A DNA stretch of 37,357 nt. Source: a bacterium (GTDB lineage Bacteria; Planctomycetota; SZUA-567). Numbering within the stretch: position 1 is the stretch's first letter; each line of letters begins with the position of its first letter. The notes below the pieces were generated by a model that ran no database searches, had not been told where the DNA came from, and saw nothing but the letters and a program-made list of their open reading frames with translations. The translations under genes and the position numbers were made by a program. Below, piece by piece: positions 26,066-35,676 of this stretch. Location: contig QKHZ01000065.1 of NCBI GenBank assembly GCA_003249795.1, forward strand, positions 1-37,357. Direction: 5' to 3'.

Positions 26066-27148
26066 TTATTGACCGGATTTTCCGGAAAGCTGCAGGATCG
26101 ACTCGGCAATGGTTTGGCCGGCATGCAGCTTTGCCTGTCCGCGCATGGTTAGCGACCACTGTTGCAGTTGCGCCGAATTTTTCCACAACGCGATCACATG
26201 CCCCGCAAGCGCCTCCGGCACCAGTACTGTTTCATCCAATATCATCGCACCACCGCCGTGAACAATCGCCTCGGCGTTCTTCTGCTGGTGCCCGTCTTTC
26301 GACGTTGACAACGGCAAGAATATCGCAGGCGTTGCCGTCACCTGCGCTTCTGTGATACTGCCGGCTCCAGAGCGCGTCACCGTCAACCGCGCCTGCTTGT
26401 AGAGACTGACCATGTCGTCGGTCATCCCGATCACGCGCGCATTCACCCCGAGTTTCCGATAGGCATTTTTGATCAACTCTTCATGCGCAGAACCTGTCAC
26501 ATGAATCAATGTGCAACCAGTCTGCTCGACAATTTTCTTTGACGCGGCAACAACCAGCTCATTCAGCCGCTTCGCCCCCTGGCTTCCACCGGTCACAAGC
26601 AATGCATTCCGCTCCAACACCGGCGGATATTGTGTGCGCACAATCTCTTTGCGAACAGGCGAGCCTGACTCGTGCAGCGCCGCTTTTGTCGCAGGCAAAT
26701 ACTTTGCCGCCACCGCAAACTGCATGTGGATCTCTTTTGCAAAACGGGACAACAAGCGCGTCACCCGCCCCGGCACCGTGTTCTGCTCAAGCAAGACAAT
26801 CGGCACACCCAAAAGAACCGACACAAGTCCGGGAGCTGCAGCAGCAAAACCGCCGAGACTGACAAAGACATCCGGCTTGAATGAACGAATCAATTTATAC
26901 GATTGATAAAGCGCGGCGATAAACCGGAAACAGTTAAGAGGTTTTTTTATGGATAACGGAGAACCGCGACCGACAGACAGACACGTCAGATCATATCCTG
27001 CCTGCGGAATGATTTTATCATCCAACCCGTGCGCGGTTCCGGCAAAGTGAATCCTGCACTCCGGCTCAGCCTCGCGCAACGCATCCGCCAGCGCAAGCCC
27101 CGGATACAGATGACCGCCAGTTCCGCCGCCTGCCATCAAAATGCGCAT
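26066..27148 (-). CDS. murG: UDP-GlcNAc:lipid I N-acetylglucosamine transferase MurG
   Basis: A 360-residue GT28 glycosyltransferase that turns lipid I into lipid II at the inner face of the membrane. The N-terminal domain opens with AGGGTGGHLYPGLALADAL, the conserved glycine-rich loop. Further motifs are SLGGFAAAAPGLVSVLLGVP and LLEQNTVPGRVTRLLSRFAK, and in the C-terminal domain LLVTGGSQGAKRLNE and TRSGAGSITE, which bind the UDP-sugar. Length is normal. Its ATG overlaps the end of ftsW by 13 bases, and murC follows after 6 bases, so it is translated with them. Confidence 0.95.
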   Translation of the reverse strand: MRILMAGGGTGGHLYPGLALADALREAEPECRIHFAGTAHGLDDKIIPQAGYDLTCLSVGRGSPLSIKKPLNCFRFIAALYQSYKLIRSFKPDVFVSLGGFAAAAPGLVSVLLGVPIVLLEQNTVPGRVTRLLSRFAKEIHMQFAVAAKYLPATKAALHESGSPVRKEIVRTQYPPVLERNALLVTGGSQGAKRLNELVVAASKKIVEQTGCTLIHVTGSAHEELIKNAYRKLGVNARVIGMTDDMVSLYKQARLTVTRSGAGSITEAQVTATPAIFLPLSTSKDGHQQKNAEAIVHGGGAMILDETVLVPEALAGHVIALWKNSAQLQQWSLTMRGQAKLHAGQTIAESILQLSGKSGQ

Positions 27149-28311
27149 GAGGGATGCTCGTGTGTCACTTCACAGTCAACAGAAATATAATCTTCCTCTT
27201 GCGACTCCTGCCAGCCAAACCGCGAAACGCTGACCATAATTCCGACTCCCGCAAGAGCCACACACAAACCGCTTCCGCCAAAACTGATAAACGGCAGAGC
27301 AATTCCTTTCGGCGGAACGGATGCCGTCACGACTGCGATATTGAATAACGACTGCACGGTGAAGATTGTCATGATGCCGGTTGTCAGTAGCGCTCCGAAG
27401 CGGTCCCGTGTGCGCGCCGCCAGCCGGAATCCCTCAAACGCCAGCGCCAGAAACAACCCCACAACAACCAGCGTCCCCACCAGCCCCAACTCCTGACCGA
27501 TGATCGCGAGAATAAAATCGGTATGCGCTTCGGGCAGGTAATAGAGTTTGGCCGGACCTTTGCCAAGGCCAACGCCCCACAAACCACCACTGCCCAGAGC
27601 AAGTTTGCTCATCGTAATCTGATAACCAGTGCCATCCGTATTTCCCTGCAACCACGCCTGCACCCGCGTCTGCACGTGCGCGAGTTTGCTGTAACTGACA
27701 AACACCGCCGGAGGCAGCGCAAATATTCCAACGACGATCAGGTGCCAGATCTTCGCACCCGCGGCAATCAGTACCGACACCAGCACCGTCAACACCAACG
27801 CCGATGTCCCAAGATCCGGTTCAATTGCGATCATCCCGACAAACAAACCAGTCAGCACCAGCATTGGCAGCGTATGCTTCCAGAATTTCATCTTTTCATG
27901 TCGTGACAGAATACCGGCAAACGCAATCACAAGCAGAACCTTCGCCAGCTCCGACGGCTGCATCGTCTGCCCGCCCATCCGCAACCACCGGTACGCGCCA
28001 TTGACCTTTGTGCCGATCCCGGGAACCCGCACCGCTACAAGCAACCCCATCGTCAACACCAGCGCAAACGGCCAGAGTTTTTTCAGCCACCGGTAATCGA
28101 TCAATGAAAAGAACAGCAGACCCGTCACACCAATCCCGAGCCACATTACCTGCTTTTCAATAAAATACAAATCACAACCGAATCCGGTCGCGCGCATGGC
28201 ACTGGCCGAATACACCATCACCACACCCAGACCCACCAGCGCAAACACAATGGATAACAGGCGAATCCGACAGTCAGCCGCCTGATGCTCCAGCCGTGTC
28301 TCTTCGTCCAT
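27136..28311 (-). CDS. ftsW: SEDS peptidoglycan polymerase FtsW
   Basis: A 391-residue SEDS protein with about ten membrane helices. Characteristic parts are VMVYSASAMRA near the first helix, WRKY-less but typical GAYRWLRMGGQTMQPSELAK at about 105-125, AIEPDLGTSALVLTV in the middle, GGLWGVGLGKGPAKLYYLPE with HTDFILAIIGQELG, and the end PPKGIALPFISFGGSGL. These are the usual FtsW/RodA signatures; the place in the dcw cluster and the FtsI gene nearby favour FtsW. Together with FtsI it makes septal glycan from lipid II. The ATG follows GGGGAG. It is preceded by a 203-base gap where other dcw clusters have murD, and it overlaps murG by 13 bases. Confidence 0.94.
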   Translation of the reverse strand: MDEETRLEHQAADCRIRLLSIVFALVGLGVVMVYSASAMRATGFGCDLYFIEKQVMWLGIGVTGLLFFSLIDYRWLKKLWPFALVLTMGLLVAVRVPGIGTKVNGAYRWLRMGGQTMQPSELAKVLLVIAFAGILSRHEKMKFWKHTLPMLVLTGLFVGMIAIEPDLGTSALVLTVLVSVLIAAGAKIWHLIVVGIFALPPAVFVSYSKLAHVQTRVQAWLQGNTDGTGYQITMSKLALGSGGLWGVGLGKGPAKLYYLPEAHTDFILAIIGQELGLVGTLVVVGLFLALAFEGFRLAARTRDRFGALLTTGIMTIFTVQSLFNIAVVTASVPPKGIALPFISFGGSGLCVALAGVGIMVSVSRFGWQESQEEDYISVDCEVTHEHPSCAF

Positions 28312-28514
28312 CCATCTCCCCTTTTTTTATAATCACGACGGTATCATTTCTGCTTCCGTCCGGCGTGTCGTTGCCACGCCTGCGTTACTTTCCGCGAAGT
28401 TATCCATTTACTATCGATGCGGCGAATCAATACCTGTATTACAAACCACTATTCAATCGCGTTAATGTCTGCGGCAACATGCCGCCCGCATTATCGGGTG
28501 CGGCAGCATACTGC
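28312..28514 (-). other. Gap with hairpin at the usual site of murD
   Basis: These 203 bases between mraY and ftsW form the only large gap in a cluster whose genes mostly overlap or nearly touch. No reading frame with Mur ligase motifs is present. Directly after the mraY stop, TGCCG and CCCG pair with CGGG and CGGCA (28480-28505, six-base loop, two bulged bases), and an outer GGCA/TGCC pair (28473-28476 with 28512-28515) may extend the stem. No T-run follows, so a terminator is unlikely; an attenuator or mRNA-processing structure is possible. I found no convincing promoter for ftsW. Confidence 0.5.
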
Positions 28515-29612
28515 CTAGTGCATTTTTAGCGTGAGAAGGCCGAGTGCGGCAGTGATCGCTCCCATAATCCATAACCGGACGACAACCTGATTCTCGTGCC
28601 AGCCGGAAAATTCAAGATGATGATGAAACGGCGCGCACTTGAAAATCCGCTTGCCTGTGGTGCGAAAACTGATCACCTGCAACAACACGCTGAGAGCCTC
28701 CAGCACAAATACACCACCGGCCAGCGGCAGCACCAGCTCCTGCTTGACCGACAGCATCACAAACGCAATGCACGCACCGATGGCCAGACTTCCGGTATCG
28801 CCCATAAAAACCATCGCCGGATGCGCGTTAAACCAGATAAAGCCCATCACCGCACCGATCATCGCCGCACACAGAATCGTCAACTCGCCCGCCTGCGTGA
28901 TATGCGGAATCAGAAAATAGTTACACAACACTTCGTTGCCGCAGACGTATGCAAAAACCAGACACGTCAGAATCGTCATGACCGAAATGCCCGCCGCCAA
29001 TCCGTCAAGCCCGTCAGTCAGGTTTACCGCGTTGGACGAACCAACCATCACCAGCAGGAAAAACGCGCCGTAACCAAACACACCCAGATCCGGATGCACC
29101 TGACTCCACTTGGTAAACGGGATCAGCAGCTTTGTCTGGTTCGGTTCATGAAACGCCAACAATAACAGATACACAACCAGCGTCACCAAGCACTGGGCAA
29201 TGAATTTCTGCCGCTTGCTGAGCCCGCGGTTTTTGCCAAGCCCTTTTAACTTCCAATAGTCGTCAATCAAACCGATAGCGGCAAACCCGGCGAGCACTCC
29301 GAGAGCCAACATCGCCAGTTCATTTTCAGGATTGCATGTCAGCAGTGCAGACAGTAGTGTGCAACCGACAAGCAATAACCCACCCATCGTCGGCGTGCCC
29401 TTTTTCACCGCATGCAGATCCTGCAGCGTCTGGCTGTCTTTGTCCATATTTTCAGTCGCGCGTTTTCCACGCAACCACCGCAAAAATTTCGGGCCCGCCA
29501 GTAATGAAAATGCAAACGCAAAAAAAAGAGCCAGAATACTCCGGACCGTGATACTTTCAAACACACGCAATGGCCCGAACCATTCGCTAAACTGTGCAAG
29601 ATAACGCAGCAA
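28515..29612 (-). CDS. mraY: Phospho-N-acetylmuramoyl-pentapeptide transferase MraY
   Basis: A 365-residue integral membrane enzyme with about ten helices that links UDP-MurNAc-pentapeptide to undecaprenyl phosphate, giving lipid I. Conserved motifs are all present: KKGTPTMGGLL near the N terminus, the DD pair in IGLIDDYWKLKG, NLTDGLDGLAAG, FMGDTGSLAIGA and HHHLEFSGWHENQVVVRLWI, with the histidines of the active site. The start is a TTG at 29612, backed by GGGGGT about 6 bases upstream. It follows murF after 64 bases and stands before the murD-less gap. Confidence 0.95.
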   Translation of the reverse strand: MLRYLAQFSEWFGPLRVFESITVRSILALFFAFAFSLLAGPKFLRWLRGKRATENMDKDSQTLQDLHAVKKGTPTMGGLLLVGCTLLSALLTCNPENELAMLALGVLAGFAAIGLIDDYWKLKGLGKNRGLSKRQKFIAQCLVTLVVYLLLLAFHEPNQTKLLIPFTKWSQVHPDLGVFGYGAFFLLVMVGSSNAVNLTDGLDGLAAGISVMTILTCLVFAYVCGNEVLCNYFLIPHITQAGELTILCAAMIGAVMGFIWFNAHPAMVFMGDTGSLAIGACIAFVMLSVKQELVLPLAGGVFVLEALSVLLQVISFRTTGKRIFKCAPFHHHLEFSGWHENQVVVRLWIMGAITAALGLLTLKMH

Positions 29613-29676
29613 TCAACTACCCCCAGTGTATTCGTGACGCATAGCTTTTACTTCAATCGCAACAAACCCCCGATCG

Positions 29677-31038
29677 TTACGGATTCAGATGCAACAACGT
29701 TTTCACCACTCGCTCCATCTGCATCCCGCGCGAGCCTTTGACCAGAATCAGATCGTTTTCCTGTACTGTCGAAGGCAACCATCCCATCAGCGCCTGCACG
29801 GTACGAAAATGCCGAACCACCGCGCGCGCACCGGCACCGGCGGCGGTTTCGGCCATCGACAGCGACGCCTTGCCGACAATCAAAACAACATCAACACCTG
29901 CCGTCGACAGCCACCGTCCAAGTTCGGCATGAAGCATCGGACTCTGTTCGCCCAGCTCCATCATATCACCCAGAATCGCCACCCGCCGCGTTGCTGGCAA
30001 CTCCAACAGCGTTTCAACCGCAAGCCGCATCGACGCGGGATTGGCGTTATACACATCATCAATCACGCGGATTCCTGCCTGCGCATGGCGAAGCTGCAGA
30101 CGGCTCTCGACCGGTTGAAGCGACGACAATGCCTCAGACGCCTCTTTAAGACCGACACCAAGATGCTCGACCGCAAGAAGTGCGGCCAGACAGTTGTCGA
30201 TATTATGCCGTCCCAGCAGCATGAGCGAAAATGGAACGCCGCGGACGGTAAATTTCATTCCGTCTTCAAGGATTTCAATATTTTCTGCAACCAGATCCGC
30301 AGCGCCGGTCGACGAAAACGATGCGCGGTTTCCTTTAATTGCCTGCTGCAGAATTCCAACCTGTGAATCCGAAGCCGGATAAATAGCCACGCCATCAGCC
30401 GGAAGACGCGAGTAAATCGCGGACTTCTCGCGCGCGATGTTTTCAATACTGTGCAGCCCTTCCAGATGCGCGCGGGCAATACCGGTAACGACACTCACTG
30501 TAGGCGTTGCAATCTCCGTCAGCCGCTGGATTTCTCCCAACGCGCTTGTTCCCATCTCCACAACACCGACCCACGCGTCATCCGGACAATTCAGCATCGT
30601 CAGCGGCAAACCGATGAGGTTATTGTAATTTTTCTCAGGAGAACAAATCATTCCGCGACGGCGCAAAATTGCGGCGATCATCTCACGCGTCGTCGTTTTT
30701 CCGTTTGATCCGGTGACAGCAACCCACGGGATCACCGGATCCTGCCAGCGGTAACGGTGCGCCATCGTTCCGAGCGCCTCAACCGTATCAGGCACGACAA
30801 CGCCGGGATTACCGCCGAGGGCATTTTCACGGCTGACAATCACGGCAACGGCACCGGCCTTTACCGCCGCACCGACAAAATCATGTCCGTCAAAATTCTC
30901 GCCGGATATCGCAACAAACAGCTGCCCCGGCCGGACGGTACGCGAGTCGATACTCACTCCGGTGATCTCGATCTGCGCAGCCGCATTTTTCACTTCGGCA
31001 TTTAGCCATTGCGCAATTGTTGCGAGTGTTACGCGCAT
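29677..31038 (-). CDS. murF: UDP-MurNAc-tripeptide D-Ala-D-Ala ligase MurF
   Basis: A 453-residue Mur ligase that adds the D-Ala-D-Ala made by Ddl to the muramyl tripeptide. The N-terminal domain shows SIDSRTVRPGQLFVAISGEN and FDGHDFV, which are typical of MurF. The ATP site is AVTGSNGKTTTREMI, followed by SPEKNYNNLIGLPLTML and VVEMGTSALGEI. The C-terminal domain begins with VIDDVYNANPASMRLAVETL and GDMMELGEQS, also MurF hallmarks. Length is normal. The ATG overlaps the end of murE by 10 bases, which implies translational coupling. Confidence 0.95.
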   Translation of the reverse strand: MRVTLATIAQWLNAEVKNAAAQIEITGVSIDSRTVRPGQLFVAISGENFDGHDFVGAAVKAGAVAVIVSRENALGGNPGVVVPDTVEALGTMAHRYRWQDPVIPWVAVTGSNGKTTTREMIAAILRRRGMICSPEKNYNNLIGLPLTMLNCPDDAWVGVVEMGTSALGEIQRLTEIATPTVSVVTGIARAHLEGLHSIENIAREKSAIYSRLPADGVAIYPASDSQVGILQQAIKGNRASFSSTGAADLVAENIEILEDGMKFTVRGVPFSLMLLGRHNIDNCLAALLAVEHLGVGLKEASEALSSLQPVESRLQLRHAQAGIRVIDDVYNANPASMRLAVETLLELPATRRVAILGDMMELGEQSPMLHAELGRWLSTAGVDVVLIVGKASLSMAETAAGAGARAVVRHFRTVQALMGWLPSTVQENDLILVKGSRGMQMERVVKTLLHLNP

Positions 31039-32525
31039 TGCTGTCTCCCGTGTCCTTTTTTCAGTGATGCCAGAGCCTCACGGACCAGCTCGCGGTCATC
31101 CAAATGAATTTTCTCTGTTCCTAAAATCTGATAGTCTTCATGGCCTTTACCGGCAACCAGCACAACGTCACCGGGGCAAGCCTCAGTAATTACCGTCTGC
31201 ACCGCCTCGTGCCGATCCGGAATTGTTTTGGCCGCCGCAGGATCATGAAGTCCGCTTGCGATGTCATGCAGAATCCGCTCCGGATCTTCCGTCCGCGGAT
31301 TGTCACTGGTAATAACGACACTGTCGGCAAGTTCTTCCGCGGCGCGTGCCATCAGCGGACGCTTGCCACGATCACGATCGCCGCCGCAGCCGAAAACGAC
31401 ATGCAGTTTTCCGCGTGTAAGCGGACGCAATACATTCAGCACCGAACGCAGCGCATCGTCCGTATGCGCGTAATCGACAAACGCGGTGATCCCGTTCTGT
31501 TCAAACCGTTGAAGCCTGCCTGGAACGCCTGCAAAATTCGCCAGCGCCTTTGCAATTTTTTCGAGCGGATAACCAAGCTGCAGCACCGCAGACATCGCAG
31601 CCAATACATTTTCAAGGTTATATGAACCGACAAGCGGCGACGTCACCGGAACTTCCAGCTCGCCGTATTGCAGAATCAGCTCTGTACCCATCACGTCCTG
31701 ATGGATCACCTTGGCCTGCACCTGTCCGCCACGGCCATAGCGCAACACCGGACATTTGCAGTCGCGAACCATGTACTCGGAAAAACTGTCTGCAGCATTG
31801 ATAATCGCGGCGGCGGCCGGATCGAGCGAATTGAACAGTTTTTTCTTCGCGGCCGCATACGCTTCCATGTCGCCGTAATAATCAAGATGGTCGCGCGTCA
31901 GGTTTGTGAAAATCGCTTCGGAAAAACGGTGGCCGTACACGCGATACTGACTGAGGGCGTGGCTGCTGACTTCCACCACCGCCGCAGTTGCTCCGGCATC
32001 ACACATCTGTCCCAGATACATCGAAAAGTCGACGCTCTCGGGTGTCGTCAGGGGCGCAATGATTTTTCTGTCAATGAGATCATATTCAACCGTTCCCAAC
32101 ATACCGGTCTTTTGTCCAAGCTCTCCGAGCAGATGACGGATCAGGTATGCCGTCGTCGTTTTGCCGTTGGTGCCGGTCACGCCGATCAGCTTCATCTGAA
32201 CCGAAGGGCTTCCGTAAAACCGTTCTGCAATCTGCGCCAGCGCCTGACGCGGATGCGTCGCGAGAATCTGCGCAACATGTTCGCCCGCGCTTTCAACAAC
32301 CGGTACGTCTGTCAGAATCGCCGAGGCGCCGGCTTTAATCGCTTTTGCGATATAATCGTGCCCGTTGGTTTTTTCACCCGCAAGGGCTGCAAACAACTCT
32401 CCGCCTTTGACCTTGCGGCTATCGTAGCAGATGCCGCTGATCGGATCCGCAAGCGAACCGTACGGAACCGCATCGATTCCCTGAATCAGTTCGCCCAGCG
32501 GTTTGCTGCTTCCTGCGCACGTCAT
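31029..32525 (-). CDS. murE: UDP-MurNAc-dipeptide meso-diaminopimelate ligase MurE
   Basis: A 498-residue Mur ligase. Motifs seen are YDSRKVKGGELFAALAGEKT, GVTGTNGKTTTAYLIRHLL, TTPESVDF, VEVSSHALSQYRV and DYAHTDDALRSVL. The specificity loop reads TSDNPRTEDP; DNPR is the signature for meso-diaminopimelate, rather than lysine, as third residue. This indicates Gram-negative-type peptidoglycan. The start ATG overlaps the ftsI stop in an ATGA arrangement (4 bases), and the end overlaps murF by 10 bases, so ftsI, murE and murF are tightly coupled. Confidence 0.96.
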   Translation of the reverse strand: MTCAGSSKPLGELIQGIDAVPYGSLADPISGICYDSRKVKGGELFAALAGEKTNGHDYIAKAIKAGASAILTDVPVVESAGEHVAQILATHPRQALAQIAERFYGSPSVQMKLIGVTGTNGKTTTAYLIRHLLGELGQKTGMLGTVEYDLIDRKIIAPLTTPESVDFSMYLGQMCDAGATAAVVEVSSHALSQYRVYGHRFSEAIFTNLTRDHLDYYGDMEAYAAAKKKLFNSLDPAAAAIINAADSFSEYMVRDCKCPVLRYGRGGQVQAKVIHQDVMGTELILQYGELEVPVTSPLVGSYNLENVLAAMSAVLQLGYPLEKIAKALANFAGVPGRLQRFEQNGITAFVDYAHTDDALRSVLNVLRPLTRGKLHVVFGCGGDRDRGKRPLMARAAEELADSVVITSDNPRTEDPERILHDIASGLHDPAAAKTIPDRHEAVQTVITEACPGDVVLVAGKGHEDYQILGTEKIHLDDRELVREALASLKKGHGRQQCA

Positions 32526-34300
32526 CGGTTGCCTCCCGCATTGGGACTATAGGCCAGATCCTGACGGGTGGGTTCGCTCATGTACTGCAACACCCGCCTC
32601 GAAATTTCACGTACTGCAGGCCCCGCAACTACCCCGCCGTAATGCGCTCCGTGCGGCTCGCGCACGCCGACAAAAACCACCAGACGCGGATTGTCATACG
32701 GAGCAATGGCGACAAAGTTTGAAACATATCGTGACTTGGAATACCCGCGCTGCCCTTCAGCATATTCTTCTGTATTTACCGGAAGCTGCGCGGTACCGGT
32801 TTTGCCGCCGAGTTCGTATTCGTCCATATCCACACGCTTACCGGTACCGTCTTCAACGACATTGCGCAACATCTCCCGAACCGTCTTTGCAACCGATGCG
32901 TGCAGTGCCTTGCGCCGTACCGTAACCGGAATATCATACACAATCTCACCGTCACGCTTGCGGATACAACGCACGATACGCGGTTTAAGCAGATCTCCGC
33001 CATTGGCAAGCGCCGCATATGCCGTCACAAGCTGGATCGGAGTAACGGCAACTTCCTGCCCCATCGGCACCGAGCCCATACTGTAGCTGGTCCACTTCGC
33101 CAGAGGATAAATTTTCCCCGAAAGCTCACCCGGAAGCGGTACGCCGGTCTCTTCACCAAAGCCGAATCGAGTCACGGCTTCGTGCAGACTTGGCGCACCC
33201 ATCTGTAGCGCGATCTTGGCCATACCGATGTTCGAGCTTTTCACCAGAACGCCTTCAGCAGTGAGTAAACCATAACCGTGCGCGTCATGCAAAATGCGGC
33301 CGTTAGCCATCCGCCATGAACCGTGGTTGCAGAAAATTCTGGAACTCGGACGCACTTTGCCCGCCTCAAGCGCTGCGGCCATGACAACGGGCTTGAAGGT
33401 ACTGCCGGGTTCGATAATCGAGGAGATGCATTGATTGAGCCGGTGAGAAGTCGGCCAGAGTGTCGGGCGGTTTAAATCATAACTCGGATAGTTCACTAGA
33501 GCCAGAATGTCGCCGGTAAACGGGTCCATCACAATCGCGCACGCACTTTTTGCCGAATATTCCCGCGCAACCTTGACCAGCTCTTCTTCAGCGATCAGCT
33601 GGATCATGCTGTCGAGCGACATCTCGACTTTCAATCCGTAACGGGATTCGGGAATTTCTTCTGCGTTCTGCAGCATCTTGCGGTTACGCGCATCGCGGAG
33701 CATCGGCGTTGTCGCAGAAAGCCCTTTCAGAATCGGATTGCACACATGCTCGATCCCTTCAAGGCCGTTTCCGTCAATATCGGTAAACCCGACCAGATGC
33801 GCACCAAGTTGGTTCTGCGGATAGACCCGTTTGTACTCCTGCTGCACGATCACACCCGCGTCCTTGATTTTCCGCAGCGCCTCGGCATCCGTATCAGTCA
33901 ATTGCCGCCGCACCCAGACAAACCGGCAACCTTCCGCTTCCGCGCGGGTATAAATCTTGTCCAACTCAATCGGGGTCAGATGAATGGCATTTCGGATCGT
34001 CTCGATCGTTGCCTGCAGATTCTTTATTAGCAATGGATCAAGCGCACAGGAATAAACCGGTTTTGAAATCGCCAGCGGCTGGCCATTACGATCGGTGATC
34101 TCGCCACGCTGCGGTGTCCAGCGCGCGACGGTATTTGTCTGGGACACGACTTTCTGTGACGCGGTCTGCGCTCTCTCGCCGTGCTGCAGCATCACCAGCC
34201 GCGCCGCCAGCGCACAGTAGCCCACAACAGCCAGACAAAGACAAACCCGCGCCCAGTTGCTGACCGATCGCGTGGATGAGTGGCAGCTTTCGATTCTCAT
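32522..34300 (-). CDS. ftsI: Septal penicillin-binding protein FtsI (PBP3)
   Basis: A 592-residue class B penicillin-binding protein. A membrane anchor lies at about residues 16-38, followed by the pedestal domain (RGEITDRNGQPLAIS at 65-79). The transpeptidase domain has the three active-site motifs: S300-T-F-K303, S355-S-N357 and K500-T-G502. The enzyme cross-links peptidoglycan at the septum together with FtsW. No PASTA domain follows. It overlaps ftsL by 4 bases and murE by 4 bases, so the order ftsL-ftsI-murE is fully coupled, as in most dcw clusters. Confidence 0.95.
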   Translation of the reverse strand: MRIESCHSSTRSVSNWARVCLCLAVVGYCALAARLVMLQHGERAQTASQKVVSQTNTVARWTPQRGEITDRNGQPLAISKPVYSCALDPLLIKNLQATIETIRNAIHLTPIELDKIYTRAEAEGCRFVWVRRQLTDTDAEALRKIKDAGVIVQQEYKRVYPQNQLGAHLVGFTDIDGNGLEGIEHVCNPILKGLSATTPMLRDARNRKMLQNAEEIPESRYGLKVEMSLDSMIQLIAEEELVKVAREYSAKSACAIVMDPFTGDILALVNYPSYDLNRPTLWPTSHRLNQCISSIIEPGSTFKPVVMAAALEAGKVRPSSRIFCNHGSWRMANGRILHDAHGYGLLTAEGVLVKSSNIGMAKIALQMGAPSLHEAVTRFGFGEETGVPLPGELSGKIYPLAKWTSYSMGSVPMGQEVAVTPIQLVTAYAALANGGDLLKPRIVRCIRKRDGEIVYDIPVTVRRKALHASVAKTVREMLRNVVEDGTGKRVDMDEYELGGKTGTAQLPVNTEEYAEGQRGYSKSRYVSNFVAIAPYDNPRLVVFVGVREPHGAHYGGVVAGPAVREISRRVLQYMSEPTRQDLAYSPNAGGNR

Positions 34301-34638
34301 GGCGTCTGCCTTCCCTGCGCAAGCGAGATGTTTTCACGCGCAAGTTCGCGCTCAAAGCGCTTCATGCTCTCGGCAGGTTTCAGCGGGACAAGCTCCCAAC
34401 CCGAATCGCGGACAAACGCTTCCAGCCGCATCGGACTTTTGAGCGTTGCAAGGCGTGCCTGAAGGCGCAGGATCTCTTCGCCGACGGCTTTTTCTTTCTG
34501 AACGGTCTGGCTGATCTCATATTCGATGCGGGTCTGACGGACCGATTCGTTCACTGTGCACAGCCCCAGCAGTGCCAGTAACGCGATCCCTGCAAATAAT
34601 GTCGTCAGTCGCATATCGTTTCTTTCTGCTTGATGCAT
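34297..34638 (-). CDS. ftsL: Cell division protein FtsL-like
   Basis: A 113-residue single-pass membrane protein: a short N terminus, a membrane helix at about residues 12-29 (LFAGIALLALLGLCTV), then a coiled-coil-prone stretch at about 35-68 (RIEYEISQTVQKEKAV, RLQARLATL) and a basic tail. FtsL sequences diverge fast, so the call rests on topology, length and position between rsmH and ftsI, with a 4-base overlap into ftsI. FtsL joins FtsB and FtsQ and signals to FtsW-FtsI. An inner ATG eight codons downstream is another possible start. Confidence 0.85.
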   Translation of the reverse strand: MHQAERNDMRLTTLFAGIALLALLGLCTVNESVRQTRIEYEISQTVQKEKAVGEEILRLQARLATLKSPMRLEAFVRDSGWELVPLKPAESMKRFERELARENISLAQGRQTP

Positions 34639-34690
34639 TTCTTACCGCGAATCCGTCGATCGCTGCTTTGCTCAAGCGAAAACGACGGAG

Positions 34691-35644
34691 TCATTGCCTG
34701 TACTTGTTTTTCTTCCGTTTAAGCGATCCGCATCCGGCTTCGGTTTTCTGGCAGACGCGCAGCTTCGTACTCCGCGCGCGCGGGTTCTGCCTGCATTCCT
34801 CGTCACCCGGACAAACCACTTTGCGCTGGACGAGTTCTGCGTTTCCTGCTTCTTCCCAGCTGCGCATCGCATTTTTCACCAGCCGGTCTTCCAGCGAATG
34901 GAAGCTCAAAACCACCAGCCGACCGCCAATTGCAAGCGACGCCCACGCACTCTGTAAACTCTCCTGAACCGTTGCCAGTTCGTCGTTTACAGCAATCCGC
35001 AGCGCCTGGAACACACGCGTTGCCGGATGGATTTTCCCACTGCGTGGCACACACCCCTGCACAAGAGATGCAAGGTCTACTGTCGATTTTATCGGCTGTT
35101 TGGTCCGTTGTTCTACAATACTTTTTGCAATCCTTCGCGAGAACTTTTCCTCGCCGTATTCGTAAAAAATCCGCGCCAGCTCCGCTTCTTCTGCCGTATT
35201 GACAATATCGGCAGCCGTTTGTCCCGCGGTCGTGTCCATCCGCATGTCCAGCGGCCCCTCACGCATGAACGAAAAGCCGCGTTCTGCCTTGTCCAGCTGC
35301 ATGCTCGACACCCCAAGATCCAACAGAATGCGGTTAGCAAAGGTAATCCCCAGATCGTCAAGCACCTGCCGCATATGGGCGCTACTGGAGTGTACCGGCG
35401 TAAACTGCGTATGTGCTTTCTTCATCTTCTCGGTTGCAAGTTTGAGTGCATTCGGATCACGGTCGAGTCCGATGACGCGGCCGCTCCGCCCGACCGCCTG
35501 CGCAATCTGAAACGCATGCCCGCCCAGCCCAAGCGTTCCGTCGACATAAATATCATCCCGCTGCGGGTCGAGCCACTCAAGGACTTCGGCCATCATGACC
35601 GGGATATGCAACGGCATTTTGTTTTCATCTTCAATTTCTGTCAC
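34691..35644 (-). CDS. rsmH: 16S rRNA (cytosine-1402-N4) methyltransferase RsmH
   Basis: A 317-residue SAM-dependent methyltransferase (former name MraW). Motifs are HIPVMMAEVLEWL at the N terminus, the SAM loop YVDGTLGLGGHAFQIA, VIGLDRDPNAL, ILLDLGVSSMQLDKAERGFS and DMRMDTTAGQTAAD, then FQALRIAVNDEL and VVLSFHSLEDRLVKN near the end. Length is normal. The frame opens with a GTG at 35644; the ATG nine codons in (MPLHIPVMM) is an equally likely start. It is the first gene of the dcw cluster. The usual first gene, mraZ, is not upstream; instead there is a short FliF-like gene 129 bases away. Confidence 0.95.
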   Translation of the reverse strand: MTEIEDENKMPLHIPVMMAEVLEWLDPQRDDIYVDGTLGLGGHAFQIAQAVGRSGRVIGLDRDPNALKLATEKMKKAHTQFTPVHSSSAHMRQVLDDLGITFANRILLDLGVSSMQLDKAERGFSFMREGPLDMRMDTTAGQTAADIVNTAEEAELARIFYEYGEEKFSRRIAKSIVEQRTKQPIKSTVDLASLVQGCVPRSGKIHPATRVFQALRIAVNDELATVQESLQSAWASLAIGGRLVVLSFHSLEDRLVKNAMRSWEEAGNAELVQRKVVCPGDEECRQNPRARSTKLRVCQKTEAGCGSLKRKKNKYRQ

Positions 35645-35676
35645 AGCGATTTTCTTTCTTCAACGCATATGGCTTG

